DNA of 17,983 nucleotides from Cudoniella acicularis (GCA_013054445.1 JAAMPI010001198.1:1-17983); one strand, 5' to 3'; shown: positions 9,893-17,983, counted from the stretch's first letter. Notes: generated by a model not told the origin, from the letters alone. Program-made: numbers and translations.

Positions 9893-10759
9893 AGTCTTTT
9901 TAACGGACTTTTTATTAATCCTAGTAAGTGCTTTAATTAGAGCGATCTATATGTTTAGGTAGTTTATATACTACGCGAAAGGTGCTAGTGCTATCTTAAG
10001 CGGTAAAAAGACAGAATCTATAGTTAAAGGTGATTCCGTAAATTAAAGTGTCTAGAATATCATCGTTTATAGTAATATAAGAATAGAAAATATCGAGGAC
10101 ATAATAAGAAGCTTATAAAGCCTTAAAACAAAGCTTTAAAGTTACGGAATATATATCATAGTTCGAGAACTAAAAGTAGTTGGCTCGTAAGCTCCGATCT
10201 ACTCTCTTTCCGATCAAAGATAGGGTAATCTTTACGGGGACTTTCCGTGGCAACGATATAATATATAGGCACGTCGGGGGCTAGATAGGGCGTAAGACGA
10301 ATAGGAGCTTGACATCTTAGGATATTGCTTAAAAGACGAAGACTTGGCTCTAATCGAAATCCGCTTTCTTCGGAGCTTTAAAAGAAGGAGGAAATATAAA
10401 TCAGATTAAGTCGCGAGAGTTGTCGTCTTATAGGACTATAGTTAGAGTACGACGAACGCTTATTAGTCAGACTCTAACACACGTGACTTTACGATTCCTA
10501 AAAATACTTGCCTATAATTCTACCGCGCCACTCGACCTCGAACTTCTTCTTAGCTTTATTCGTCTGCCTTTTAAGTCGGATTATTCTAGTCCGTGACCTC
10601 TACTAGAATTCTTTCTACGAGTTGGCAAATAAATTACTCATTTAGCCTTGTTTATATAAACACACACCTCTCCGCGCTAAACTACCCTCCTAGTTACCCC
10701 GCCAAGTTACCCCTTAAAGAGACCTCCTAGCCTCTATTCTTATTAGAATCAAGAGGAAG
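9893..10759. other. RIP-mutated stretch, no gene recognised
   Basis: TpA-rich sequence between the kinase-like remnant and the next minus-strand frame. A minus-strand stretch around 10400-10020 is fairly open with TAG stops only but has no motif I can name. On the minus strand near 10690-10720 GGGGTAACT occurs twice in close tandem. A perfect palindrome TGACATGTCA lies at 10767-10776, just beyond the right edge. Nothing here supports a firm gene call. Confidence 0.4.
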
Positions 10760-11566
10760 TCAAGCTGACATGTCATTTTAAATCAGCCACTCGCCCTCCC
10801 TTTCCGTGTTAATTTCTAAGAATTCTTCGCGATAGAAGGATCTAGGGAACAGCCTATCGACCTTACAGCTATATGCCCTTCTAGATCTAAATCCCGCGGC
10901 TTAGCCTCCCTTATCATTTCTATTATCGTTGCCCTTCCTAAAAATCCTATTATCCCTATTAGATACGTTACGCTCCTAGTCAGCTTGTTCCCTACAGTCG
11001 TCATCTCTTGTCTCGTCATCTAAGGAGAGTATAGATATCAAACTTGGCGGCCTCGCTTTAGATAAGAGTCTAAGAGTGGTATAAATACCTATATACTTAT
11101 CTCGCCAGGTAGTTGACTTTCGTGTCTCGGGTATAGTTAAGGAAGTCGTAATCGATATATTCCGCTCCTTAAAAAACTCTCGCGCAGACTTCTACTCTCG
11201 GTCCTAATAGCCCTAGTTTAACTTTAACTCCCGACTCTATCGCTCCTTAGACTAGTATAAGTTCGTATATCAATCTGTTATAATCAACCTTTTAAGGTTA
11301 GGAAACTTGTTATAGAATTCTATACTTCTAAGCCTATACCTAATAGTACTAGTAAGTAGCTCTAGACAAGTGTTAGAAATTATCTTAATATAGCTAAACA
11401 AGTATTAATTAGGAGTAAAGTCCCGTTCCTAAGTTAAGTCTATATATCGATAACTATAGATATCGTACTTTAGATTAAAATAAATAATTCTTCCGCTCGC
11501 TAATACTTAGAAGAGAATTGTATAATAGAGCTAGGTTTATATAAAAGCTCGCGAGTCATAGTATAG
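10760..11566 (-). pseudogene. Unknown RIP-mutated gene with Arg/Asp/Asn-rich C-terminal part
   Basis: One minus-strand frame of about 268 codons runs from about 11566 to a TGA at 10762-10760 without indel. Internal stops are nearly all TAG or TAA (one TGA near 11280). The first part is mixed hydrophobic (FNLKYDIYSYRYIDLTW, LKRLIITD). The second is strongly charged (DDETRDDDCREQAD; RNVSNRDNRIFRKGNDNR; NDKGG), then RAYSCKVDRLFPRSFYREEF. A charged tail with a Cys near it recalls retroelement gag proteins, but no zinc knuckle with correct spacing is visible and no reverse transcriptase follows. I do not recognise the family. Confidence 0.42.
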
Positions 11567-11941
11567 CTATAGTATATAAGGTGTTAGATATAAGTATATC
11601 ACGCCGTATCGAGGTTTTAAGCGTTAGAGGGTATCGACGTTAAAGACCCGTAGTTAGGAGAGGGTTTCTTATACTAAATATTAAAGTTTGATCGGTAACT
11701 TTTAGAAACTAATAGAGCTTTTAATCTCTTTATAGCGGTTTAAGAATTTTAAGACATCTTATAATAATTGACTTCCTATATTAATATTTTAATTAGTGCT
11801 TCTAGAGTTATTAGTTTCTTTATACTATACGTTATCGTTTACCTTTATTTTCTTTATACCTAAGACGCTTTACGAATATCCTCTATTAAGGTCTAGTATA
11901 ATATTTCCTTTTAATCGCCTTAAAGTTTAAGAGAAAGAGAA
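11567..11941. other. RIP-mutated stretch, no gene recognised
   Basis: About 375 bp of TpA-rich sequence between a minus-strand frame (left) and the plus-strand Myb-like frame (right), so it would have been the divergent promoter of both. No motif or frame can be supported. Confidence 0.4.
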
Positions 11942-12330
11942 ATGCTCTTTTTAACTCGATAGATATCTATAGGCAACTACTATAAAGGTTATATAAAACA
12001 TAATCTCGAGTTCTAGTTATCGTATGTCCCGGAACACCTCTATATCCCTATCCTTTCCGAAGCGTTAGGCATGCGTTCTAATAAGAAGACACCTATAGAG
12101 GCTACAAACCCCTATAAAGCTAGTATATATTCTAAGACGCATATTGTGTCTTATATGCCGGGTAAGCAACTGACCTAGGAGCAAGAGAGCCTGTTAGCTA
12201 AGATTGTTTACGAAGACAAAACCTAGAAAGAGATAGGACAGTAGTTCCTAGGCCACATACTCCCGTCACTAAAGGAGAACTACTTTACGAAGTAAGGGGG
12301 ACAGCCTCGAAAGCGGGGTCGAAAGCCTAG
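11942..12330 (+). pseudogene. Myb/SANT-like DNA-binding protein, RIP-mutated and cut by an LTR
   Basis: Plus-strand frame from ATG at 11942 with about six internal stops (TAG, plus one TAA), none TGA. The C-terminal part matches the Myb/SANT-like domain of fungal nuclear DNA-binding proteins. It reads MPGKQLT-stop-EQESLL, then ED-KT-stop-KEIGQ-stop-F and LPSLKENYFTK-stop-GG. Stops lie exactly where the conserved Trp residues of the helix-turn-helix repeat are expected. A basic AT-hook-like tail PRKRGRKP ends at the solo LTR insertion. Reading across the LTR with one copy of the CCTAG duplication continues RKPRGYR and meets TAA within a few codons, so the insertion lies close to the end of the gene. 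Start codon choice is uncertain. Target genes are unknown. Confidence 0.6.
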
Positions 12331-12384
12331 TGTCACGACCCGGAGTCATGTGATACGATCATCTGACTGACCTAGCGATCCTTA

Positions 12385-12407
12385 GATCCTAGGTTGGTCC
12401 TAGGATC
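12385..12407. repeat. Perfect 9-bp hairpin inside the LTR
   Basis: GATCCTAGG (12385-12393), a 5-base loop, then CCTAGGATC (12399-12407). GGATC recurs further right (near 12411 and 12419). Possibly structural or regulatory in the LTR; no function can be assigned. Confidence 0.65.
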
Positions 12408-12556
12408 GCGGGATCGTAGGATCAACCACTACTACCACTACCTATATAGCTATATAGTTTTCCTATGTTATAAGCTTTATACTTAACTTATCTTCTTAGT
12501 AATAAGATAATATTCTACCGACTGCTTGACGCTTCTAAGACTAAGTAAACCCTAGC

Positions 12557-12583
12557 CACGTGATATTAAGATCTCACGTGATA
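12557..12583 (+). repeat. Direct repeat CACGTGATA x2 with E-box cores
   Basis: CACGTGATA occurs at 12557-12565 and 12575-12583 near the end of the LTR. CACGTG is a classic bHLH-binding E-box. It may be an enhancer element of the LTR or chance. Confidence 0.5.
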
Positions 12584-12597
12584 ACAGAACGTTATAC

Positions 12598-12958
12598 CTA
12601 GAGGGTATAGATAATATTTATATTAAAAGTCTAAGGTTTTCTTAGTTTATCCTTTACGATAAAATTACTCTTTTCCTAGGTTATAATATACTAGAAAGGT
12701 GTCTATAAACGCTTTTCTATTTCCTTCTGCCTCTAAGATTTCTTAAAAATTCACGTTCTCTATACCCCGCTCCTTTAAGAAGTCTTCTACCAATTTCTAC
12801 TCCGTATCCTATATTGTCTGTCTTAAACTTACTTCCTTATTCTAGCGGTCTTCTTTCTATCTATTCCTAAGGATAACCCTCTTTAGGCCAAGATCCCTAT
12901 CCCTGATACTATTATCCTCCTCCCTCCTTCCTACTTATTTAGGCCATACTATATTTAA
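12598..12958 (-). pseudogene. Unknown RIP-mutated minus-strand reading frame
   Basis: About 115 codons on the minus strand form one frame whose roughly nine stops are all TAG or TAA. The product is charged: VGRREEDNSIRDRDLGLKR, then KLVEDFLKERGIENVNF, EILEAEGNRKAFIDTFLVYY and NLGKE, ending at the target-site duplication of the solo LTR. Stops again sit at plausible Trp/Gln positions. No family is recognised. Its 3' end converges on the Myb-like gene, and its 5' end is not defined. Confidence 0.42.
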
Positions 12959-13561
12959 ACTTTGTTAGTATATAGTCGACAAGTCTTTAGCTTATAGTAT
13001 TTGTACTCGAAAATATACTAATACGGGCCGCTATAGCACATAGAGCAAACCCACTAAATAAGTGTTAATTCAAACTTAAGGAGATTAAATAAGTGGTTAT
13101 AATAGCCTAGGACGGCTATAATAAAAGTATATCGTAGTGCGTGCTAGCTAACTATAGATATATATGTTTGTATAGATAAGGGTAAGTTGATTTGATAAAG
13201 ATTTGATTTGGATTAAAATAATAAATATAAAAATTATATAGGAGTTATATAATAGTTTGATACGTCCTAAAGTCTATAATTTAATTATCTTCTGTTCTTA
13301 GAAATATGTTTATTTAAGCCATGCACAAGCTATCACTTATAACGACACGCAATTTACTATGTCGGTCTCGCTAGGGTTAATGACATCTAACTCCTCTAGA
13401 ATACGTCTTACACTAGCGATAAGATACTTTTTTTCGAGGCCGTTTTAGTTTATACTACTCGGGTTGCTACTCGGGTGATTTGTAGTCTATATAATCAATT
13501 TATATATATGTTTATGTCGTAACTCCCTCTATTATCTTAACATAATCGATAAAACCAGCTA
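12959..13561. other. RIP-mutated stretch, no gene recognised
   Basis: About 600 bp, very AT-rich, between an outward-reading minus frame and the next plus frame. It contains a close direct repeat CTACTCGGGT (near 13455-13475). No coding frame, RNA gene or element ends could be supported. Confidence 0.4.
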
Positions 13562-14468
13562 ATGCGCCGTAAGCTATTAAACCATATCCCCGAGCGGCCG
13601 CCGTCCTTATATCTTGGGTTTAGACCTTTAAGCGGGGAAGTCCTGGTATATCTAGTGATTATAAAATACCGTATACATAACGTCGCTATATTCTTGCTGT
13701 CGAATCTCGCGCTGCTGATCTATATCATCTTAATAAAGCTGGTAGTTTTTGTTAGTCCGACGCCGTATTAATAGAAGGTATATATGTTTATATATTATGA
13801 TTTTATTTGCTTTGTTATCTGTCGTCTTCTATATACTCTACTCCCTAAACGAGCTGTCTTGCCTCCAGAATAGTTCTTATTAGAGGACTTATAGAAGGAG
13901 AAAATAAGATACCTCTATATGAACGCAATAGGGCTATAGTATAAGATTGATCTAAGAACTTTGGCTTGCGTGTCCTGAAAGACGGCGAAATGGAAGCTGA
14001 ATAGCGTCGTCTTAGTAACTGGATTAGGTTAAGATAGGGGCTTCGAGTAGATTTTATATATACTAGGCTACGGCATAAAGATACTAGGAGATACTAGGTT
14101 ATATGTGCTTGAGATCAAGCGGCATATATCATCCTTAAGACTGTATTGTGGCAGCTCTATTAAGAACCGTATTTAGCAAGCGCTAGGGCTAGAATCGAGC
14201 TAAACTCATTATTTTATATAAAAGTCAACAGCTATCTTATATAAGATCTGGGCTACAAGCATCATTATAGCTTGCCTTTAGGCCAGTATTTCAAATATGT
14301 GTTATAATACTTCGTATATAACATCCTGTGGCTAGGGGTACACCTTTTCGTATAGACCCACTTTCCGGTCAACAGTCACAGACATACCAAAGTAACTGCC
14401 TATCAGATTGGCATAATCGAGCGAACTAGTAGAGCGTATAAATCATTCTTTATATTTCCTATGTTTAA
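13562..14468 (+). pseudogene. Unknown RIP-mutated gene, partly hydrophobic
   Basis: Plus frame from ATG at 13562 (RRKLLNHIPERPPSLYLGF) that stays in one phase to about 14468. It has about a dozen internal stops, all TAG or TAA except one TGA near 13975. Residues about 35-60 are strongly hydrophobic (FLLSNLALLIYIILIKLVVF), suggesting a membrane segment. Later parts include EKIRYLYMNAIGL, RTLACVS and LNSVVLVTGLG. An intron could lie near 13770-13860 (GTATATATG donor-like) but is not certain. I do not recognise the family. The coding call rests on frame continuity and stop type. Confidence 0.42.
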
Positions 14469-14572
14469 GTTTTATTTGATAAAACTTCTCTTTTCCTTCC
14501 CTCCTTAAGGAGTTTTTAAGTCTTGCGGTACTAAACACCTAAAAACTCCGAAACATTTGACTCGGTATCTTG

Positions 14573-15718
14573 CTAGGACTTTAGAATCTGTTCAAGCCAG
14601 CTAAGACATTCGGCCCGTAAACACTGATCGCATTTTCCTCGCGAATTCGCACCTTCACATGAAGTATAGAAGCGGTCACTCAAAGATTCAGGTACTATAA
14701 TGCTCTTCTGAACATATCCCCTAGTCTCTACTCTCTGTTGCCGTTCTAGTTTTATTTGAGCCATCAGAGACTATATATTTAGAAGCTCGGTCTCGTCTTC
14801 GTCCGCTCCGGGCTCGATCATATTCTCCTATCTGCTAGAATCTGTCGCTCCACGCTTCCTCGATAGTGATTGCTCTCTTACTGCGTCCGTTGACCTTCGT
14901 TTGCGTAGCTACTCGTGCGGAACCTGGAGATTCGACAGAGACTGTTACTTGTCGTCTCTTGCCAAATATTCCTGACTCACTAATAGTAATATCGGCAGGG
15001 TTTATAGATAGTTCAACGGGAGGCTCCTGGACCCTGACAAAATTTTAGTACCTCCGGTGTGTTTTATTGGCCTAGTATCGTTCTTTATGCGCCATACGAG
15101 GTTATCGAAAGGCTTTTAAACGTCAGGGTACTCTTTTACTGATGTTTCGAAGAATGTGTATCCTAATTGTTCTGCTAATATAAGTCCTTCTTTTGTTAAG
15201 ACCGCCCGTTTATCGTTAATCTTGTTTCCGATAAGTATTCGAGGAACATTTTTTATATTCGGCGCTAATAAAGTCATTATATTATTATAAAGTTTTTAAA
15301 TATGTTAGAAGGACGGTTCCGAGGCAACGCTATATACAAGAATGAACCTATCACAATTGTCGAGCTAAGAGTGATATAGGTCTGAGTAGCCTGGCCTACC
15401 GGAAGTGTTAAGGATTGTCAGGATATATCGACCGTCTACTTTAAGCTAGTATTTCTTTTTGACTATTAGATCATGCTATAAGGAAAAATAAACACAACTA
15501 GTATACTAGTAATAAGAAGAGGATAGGTGTGAAGGCGGGTGATGACTTCTTACCACTAGAGTAAACTGTTATAAAACCTATTACACTATTAGAGCTGTCT
15601 TTCTAACACCTTGGTCTCCTAGTATCACCACTTTGATAGCCTCACTCGTAGCCTTGGGTGGGTTGAGGCTGTCTATCGTATCTGCGAGCGAAGAGAACGT
15701 TCTCTTTGACTGCCCTAT
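14573..15718 (-). pseudogene. Ras-like small GTPase with long C-terminal extension, RIP-mutated
   Basis: GTP-binding switch protein of the Ras superfamily, inactivated. Exon 1 is 15718-15554, beginning at ATA where ATG is expected, then GGG CAG TCA AAG. A 78-bp GT-AG intron (15553-15476) follows, then exon 2 from 15475 to TAG at 14575-14573. Motifs: G1 GDQGVRKT (second Gly of GK changed to Arg, a TTGGA->TTAGA RIP-type change); effector region HDLIVKKKY; G3-like ILNTSGRPGYSDLYHS; G4 ILIGNKIND; G5 FFETSVKE. The same frame continues past the GTPase fold (about residue 200) for some 150 codons with ENMIEPGADEDETELLNI, QIKLERQQRVETRGYVQ and a Cys cluster CEGANSRGKCDQCLRAEC. About 13 stops, all TAG or TAA. 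An additional intron around 15040 is possible because another frame is also open there. GTPase identity is firm; the extension less so. Confidence 0.82.
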
Positions 15719-16280
15719 TTATTAATACGTTATACCAACGTTTAACATATAGGAAAACTCATAGGTAGCCTTGTCAAATAATGTTCAAAGGGAATTCCTA
15801 ATCTCTCTTGTTTTTGAAATCTTCTGCTCCTCCTAGAGTACCGCGTGGCGTTGCTCGGCCACCAAAGCCTTCTCGTCAAGATAAAGTTATACAGGTAAAC
15901 AGTAAATGATTTCCCCGCACTAGAAGACAATAAAAATTAAAAAGAACAAGAGCATAAGATCAGTTTTTAAGAGCTAAGTGCGTAGGGTAGACATGGTATA
16001 AAGGTGGCCGTCTGTCGTTATAAGCCGAGACGCATCTTCCTCTTATATGTGCTTGTAGACCTAGGCATAGATTGTCTCTTCTAACCTGAAGGACGATGAT
16101 GCCGGATTTTGAGCCTTCTAGGGTGCTTAGTGTGGCCTATAAAGGCAATAGTGCTCGTTGCCACCATAGGTTTACCAGTGAATGGTGCACATAGGAAGGC
16201 CTGAATAGAAGAACAATTGTATTTTCGCTAGTATAGAATATAAACAGTAACTATATATCAAGAAACAACTATAGATCTTA
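15719..16280. other. Intergenic stretch between two minus-strand gene remnants
   Basis: This lies upstream of the Ras-like gene and downstream of the next minus-strand gene. A minus-strand frame at 15930-15742 (MSSSAGKSFTVYLYN...) is out of phase with the Ras-like start and has no recognisable features. The rest shows mixed composition with milder RIP. No element ends found. Confidence 0.4.
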
Positions 16281-17912
16281 TCAGCACGAGGCAGTTCGTG
16301 GCGGATATATGATTCCACAACCCTCTTCTTGCCTCGCAACAAGCACATGCCTGCCGATCTCTCCTTGCCACTTATCACTTTCATACAGCGCGTCTATAAC
16401 TTCTTCGCCGACAGCGCTCGTTATGCTCAACACTCTGACGTTGCTACGTAATATATGAACAATCCCAAAATTACGCATGCTTTTCGTACCGAGCAAACCT
16501 AGGGGGGAGCCATCTTACCACATCCTCTATGACATTCTCCGCTTTACACATCACAATCACAGTAAAGCCCCTCCAATAAAGATGATAGGCAACATAGTAG
16601 TATAAATCCTTCACTGGATTTGAAATCAAGATAGCGTGAATGTCACTACAAATCTCCTCGTAGTTTAGATATATTAGTGTGTATTCCGGGTTACGGTCAA
16701 GGGAATCAGAGGAACAATCAGATTCAGTTCGCTCAACTAGGACTTCCTCAATTAGAGTCAAGATCCGTTGCTCATCGTGCTCGAAAACTATAACAGTTAG
16801 AAGGAGCCACGAGTGTTTTATCCTAGGGCCAAGTCTCACCAATCTTAAGGTCACGGATATTAAAGTCGCTCTCAGTAGTAATGATTAATTCATTTCGTGA
16901 TCGTAATTCGTTAAATAAATCATAGTGTAAAGTGAGATTGTCTGAGGGTTGATATAGAGATATCATATTCATCTGAAAGCGATGGTAGCCATCTAACGGA
17001 GGTTAGGGAAAGGTTGTAGTATCGTTAGTCTTCTCACATACCTGGAAAAGCAACACACGCTTCATATATACATGGCCATACTCGCCTTAAAATTTTCTCC
17101 ATGTTAGAAGGAATAGAAACAACTCCTATACCGTGACCAGAAACATTAACTTTCAGGAAACCCTTGGCACTCTAAATACGCTCAATCATATACACATTCT
17201 TCATGTATAGCTCCTCATCTGCCATAACTTCGTGGCCGTTAGTCGCCCACATTCCAGAGCTTGTTCTCTATACATCCAACAGCCGTTGGTGCTTTTCTAG
17301 GTAGCTAGCGCCAAAAGCATTCCGAAGGAGCGTCAATTCGAAACTGTCCCCTTCCCCCGAGTGAGCTCTGACACTTATCAATAGAAAAGCCTTCCCGTTG
17401 ATAATCAGAATAGAAGGCCTTCGCCGAAGAATACAATTCCAATCTTCAGACAAATAGCCCTCGTTGAATAAATTACCTATACACAGGGATAGTAGTTTGA
17501 CCTTGCCGAAATATTGTTGCTACGGTTTTGCGGTTTCATACAAGTTCAAGACAGACTCTAAGGTGTATGGTTTATTATCGCGATCGAGGAAATAAATTGT
17601 TGAGTCGCGCGTATATAGTCTAAACTCTTGCGGGGGTTAAGGGACTTCGGTGAGCTGTGGTTCTTGTAGGGATTTGGGCGGGCCAAGAGGACTAGCAGGA
17701 ACAGGCGGACCAGAAGGACCACGGAATAACTGTAGCTGACTAGTGACTGGTATAACAGCTTCGACATTTGGTGTCAGGGACTGAGTTGGCCGTGGCTGTT
17801 AGCCGTCATCGAGCTGGCTATGACTGAACAGGTTTTGACTGACTCTGACTCTGACTATAAGACCAGTGACTTGATTAGAAAGCTTTCTTTCTTCAGGTGA
17901 TAGGGTGGTCAT
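16281..17912 (-). pseudogene. Unknown multi-exon gene with five premature stops
   Basis: Not recognised. ATG at 17912 opens MTTLSPEERKLSNQVTGL, then a Pro/Gly-rich segment (LFRGPSGPPVPASPLGPP), then a folded-looking part (EFRLYTRDSTIYFLDR; LSEDWNCILRRRP; NVYMIERI; GFLKVNVSGHGIGVVS; RRVWPCIYEACVAFP). GT-AG introns at 17041-16993 (49 bp) and 16839-16788 (52 bp) join exons in phase; after these come YHRFQMNMISLY, SDFNIRDLKI, FEHDEQRILTLIEEV, YLNYEEICSDIHAI and RGFTVIVMCKAENVIEDV. Five internal stops, two TAA and three TAG, none TGA, fit CAA/CAG/TGG changes by light RIP. The 3' end is ambiguous. A 75-bp intron (16518-16444) gives a short tail ending at 16381. Alternatively, one extra base in the C6 run (G6, 16502-16507) lets the frame run to TGA near 16281. 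Confidence 0.6.
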
Positions 17913-17983
17913 TGAGCTGGATTCTAGAAAGCAGAAAGTTGTCCTGAGAGTAATAAATAGACTTTTAAAAACAGGTAAACAAG
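17913..17983. promoter_or_regulatory. 5' flank of the unknown minus-strand gene
   Basis: The last 71 bp lie upstream of the ATG at 17912 and probably hold part of the leader. No TATA box or other site can be supported. The gene start is chosen because it is the first in-phase ATG before a long frame. Confidence 0.35.

Larger units (their letters stand above)
12331..12596 (+). mobile_element. Solo LTR of a retrotransposon
   Basis: A 266-bp segment starts TGTCACGACC, as many fungal LTRs do, and ends CGTTATA. It is flanked by the 5-bp direct repeat CCTAG (12326-12330 and 12597-12601). The ends form an imperfect inverted repeat (TGTCACG / CGTTATA), and the final TA is what RIP would make of the canonical terminal CA. 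No second LTR and no gag-pol lie next to it, so it is read as a solo LTR left by recombination. CCTAG-like strings also occur inside the LTR, which weakens the target-duplication argument somewhat. Orientation is by convention only. Confidence 0.6.
5157..16000. other. RIP-mutated block (TpA-rich, CpA/TpG-depleted)
   Basis: Hand count at 11401-11520: TpA 21, ApT 14; CpA+TpG 1, ApC+GpT 10. In the normal left region at 601-660: TpA 5, ApT 8; CpA+TpG 8, ApC+GpT 3. CpG is still common in the block, so the change is CpA-specific, which is the RIP context. Reading frames inside keep their length but gain TAG/TAA at CAG, CAA and TGG codons. The left edge is sharp at the transposon insertion (5156). 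The right edge is gradual, with CpA/TpG becoming common again after about 14600-16200. Confidence 0.88.

Noticed and set aside
6846..10766. GAAGTCAAGC occurs near 6846 and 10757, recalling Fot1/pogo terminal repeats
   Set aside because: Both copies are in the same orientation, no TA flanks or transposase between, and similarity does not extend further.
10767..10776. Palindrome TGACATGTCA
   Set aside because: A ten-base palindrome alone is not enough for a regulatory or element-end call.
10816..11019. Minus-strand frame with ATG, 67 codons
   Set aside because: Out of phase with the longer minus-strand frame 11566-10760, which shows the RIP-type stop pattern; no family features.
10760..11566. 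Copia-type gag protein
   Set aside because: A charged tail and one Cys are suggestive, but zinc-knuckle spacing, protease, integrase and reverse transcriptase are all absent.
14866..15048. Plus-strand frame of 60 codons
   Set aside because: Antisense to the Ras-like exon 2 extension; no features.
16172..16384. Minus-strand frame of 70 codons
   Set aside because: Low-complexity end and overlap with both 3' models of the larger gene; looks like chance.
17558..17767. Minus-strand frame of 69 codons (MSKLLYQSL...)
   Set aside because: Out of phase with the gene starting at 17912, whose Pro-rich segment uses another frame and joins long downstream exons.
17836..17860. Short CTGACT tandem repeat
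   Set aside because: Only about three to four units, inside the coding region; no sign of an array or CRISPR.

Overview
The window looks like a filamentous ascomycete (Pezizomycotina) genome. The genes carry short introns of about 45-80 bp with GT...AG ends. There is a NACHT-ankyrin (NLR-like) gene, an SNF2-helicase-like gene, a Tc1/mariner element and an LTR. More than half of the window carries the signature of repeat-induced point mutation (RIP, CpA->TpA). No bacterial-style operons, rRNA, tRNA or CRISPR were seen. N characters and several apparent indels at short runs or microsatellites point to a draft assembly, so single frame breaks should be read with caution.

Left part (1-5156), normal composition. 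A minus-strand fragment of an MFS sugar transporter (1-230) meets a single N at 231. Beyond it is a large minus-strand, nine-exon gene (232-3790). It encodes an N-terminal NLR domain, a NACHT NTPase, a winged helix, two C2H2-type zinc fingers and ankyrin repeats; its 3' end is lost at the N. A 404-bp intergenic stretch separates it from a divergent plus-strand gene (4195 onward). That gene is the N-terminal part of an SNF2/Rad5-like helicase and stops at a TA dinucleotide where a Tc1/mariner copy is inserted.

Middle (5157 to about 16000), strongly RIP-mutated. It is very rich in TpA and nearly devoid of CpA/TpG. Long reading frames persist without indels but are riddled with TAG and TAA at Trp/Gln positions. 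In order: Tc1/mariner element with TIRs (5157-6289); an unknown plus-strand frame (6454-6795); a 736-codon protein-kinase-like gene (7682-9892); an unknown minus-strand frame (10760-11566); a Myb/SANT-like gene (11942-12330) split by a 266-bp solo LTR (12331-12596, CCTAG target duplication); an unknown minus-strand frame (12598-12958); an unknown, partly hydrophobic plus-strand frame (13562-14468); and a Ras-like small GTPase with a long C-terminal extension (14573-15718, minus).

Right end (16281-17983). One more minus-strand gene of unrecognised family, with at least three exons, starts at 17912. It carries only five premature TAA/TAG codons in a more normal base composition.

Functionally, the left genes could be active apart from the apparent frame breaks. 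The helicase gene is truncated and everything to its right is inactivated. The most interesting point is that kinase-like, GTPase-like and DNA-binding genes, not only transposons, were mutated by RIP. RIP acts on duplicated DNA, so these genes probably sat in a multi-copy, possibly mobile, segment. That last step is inference.
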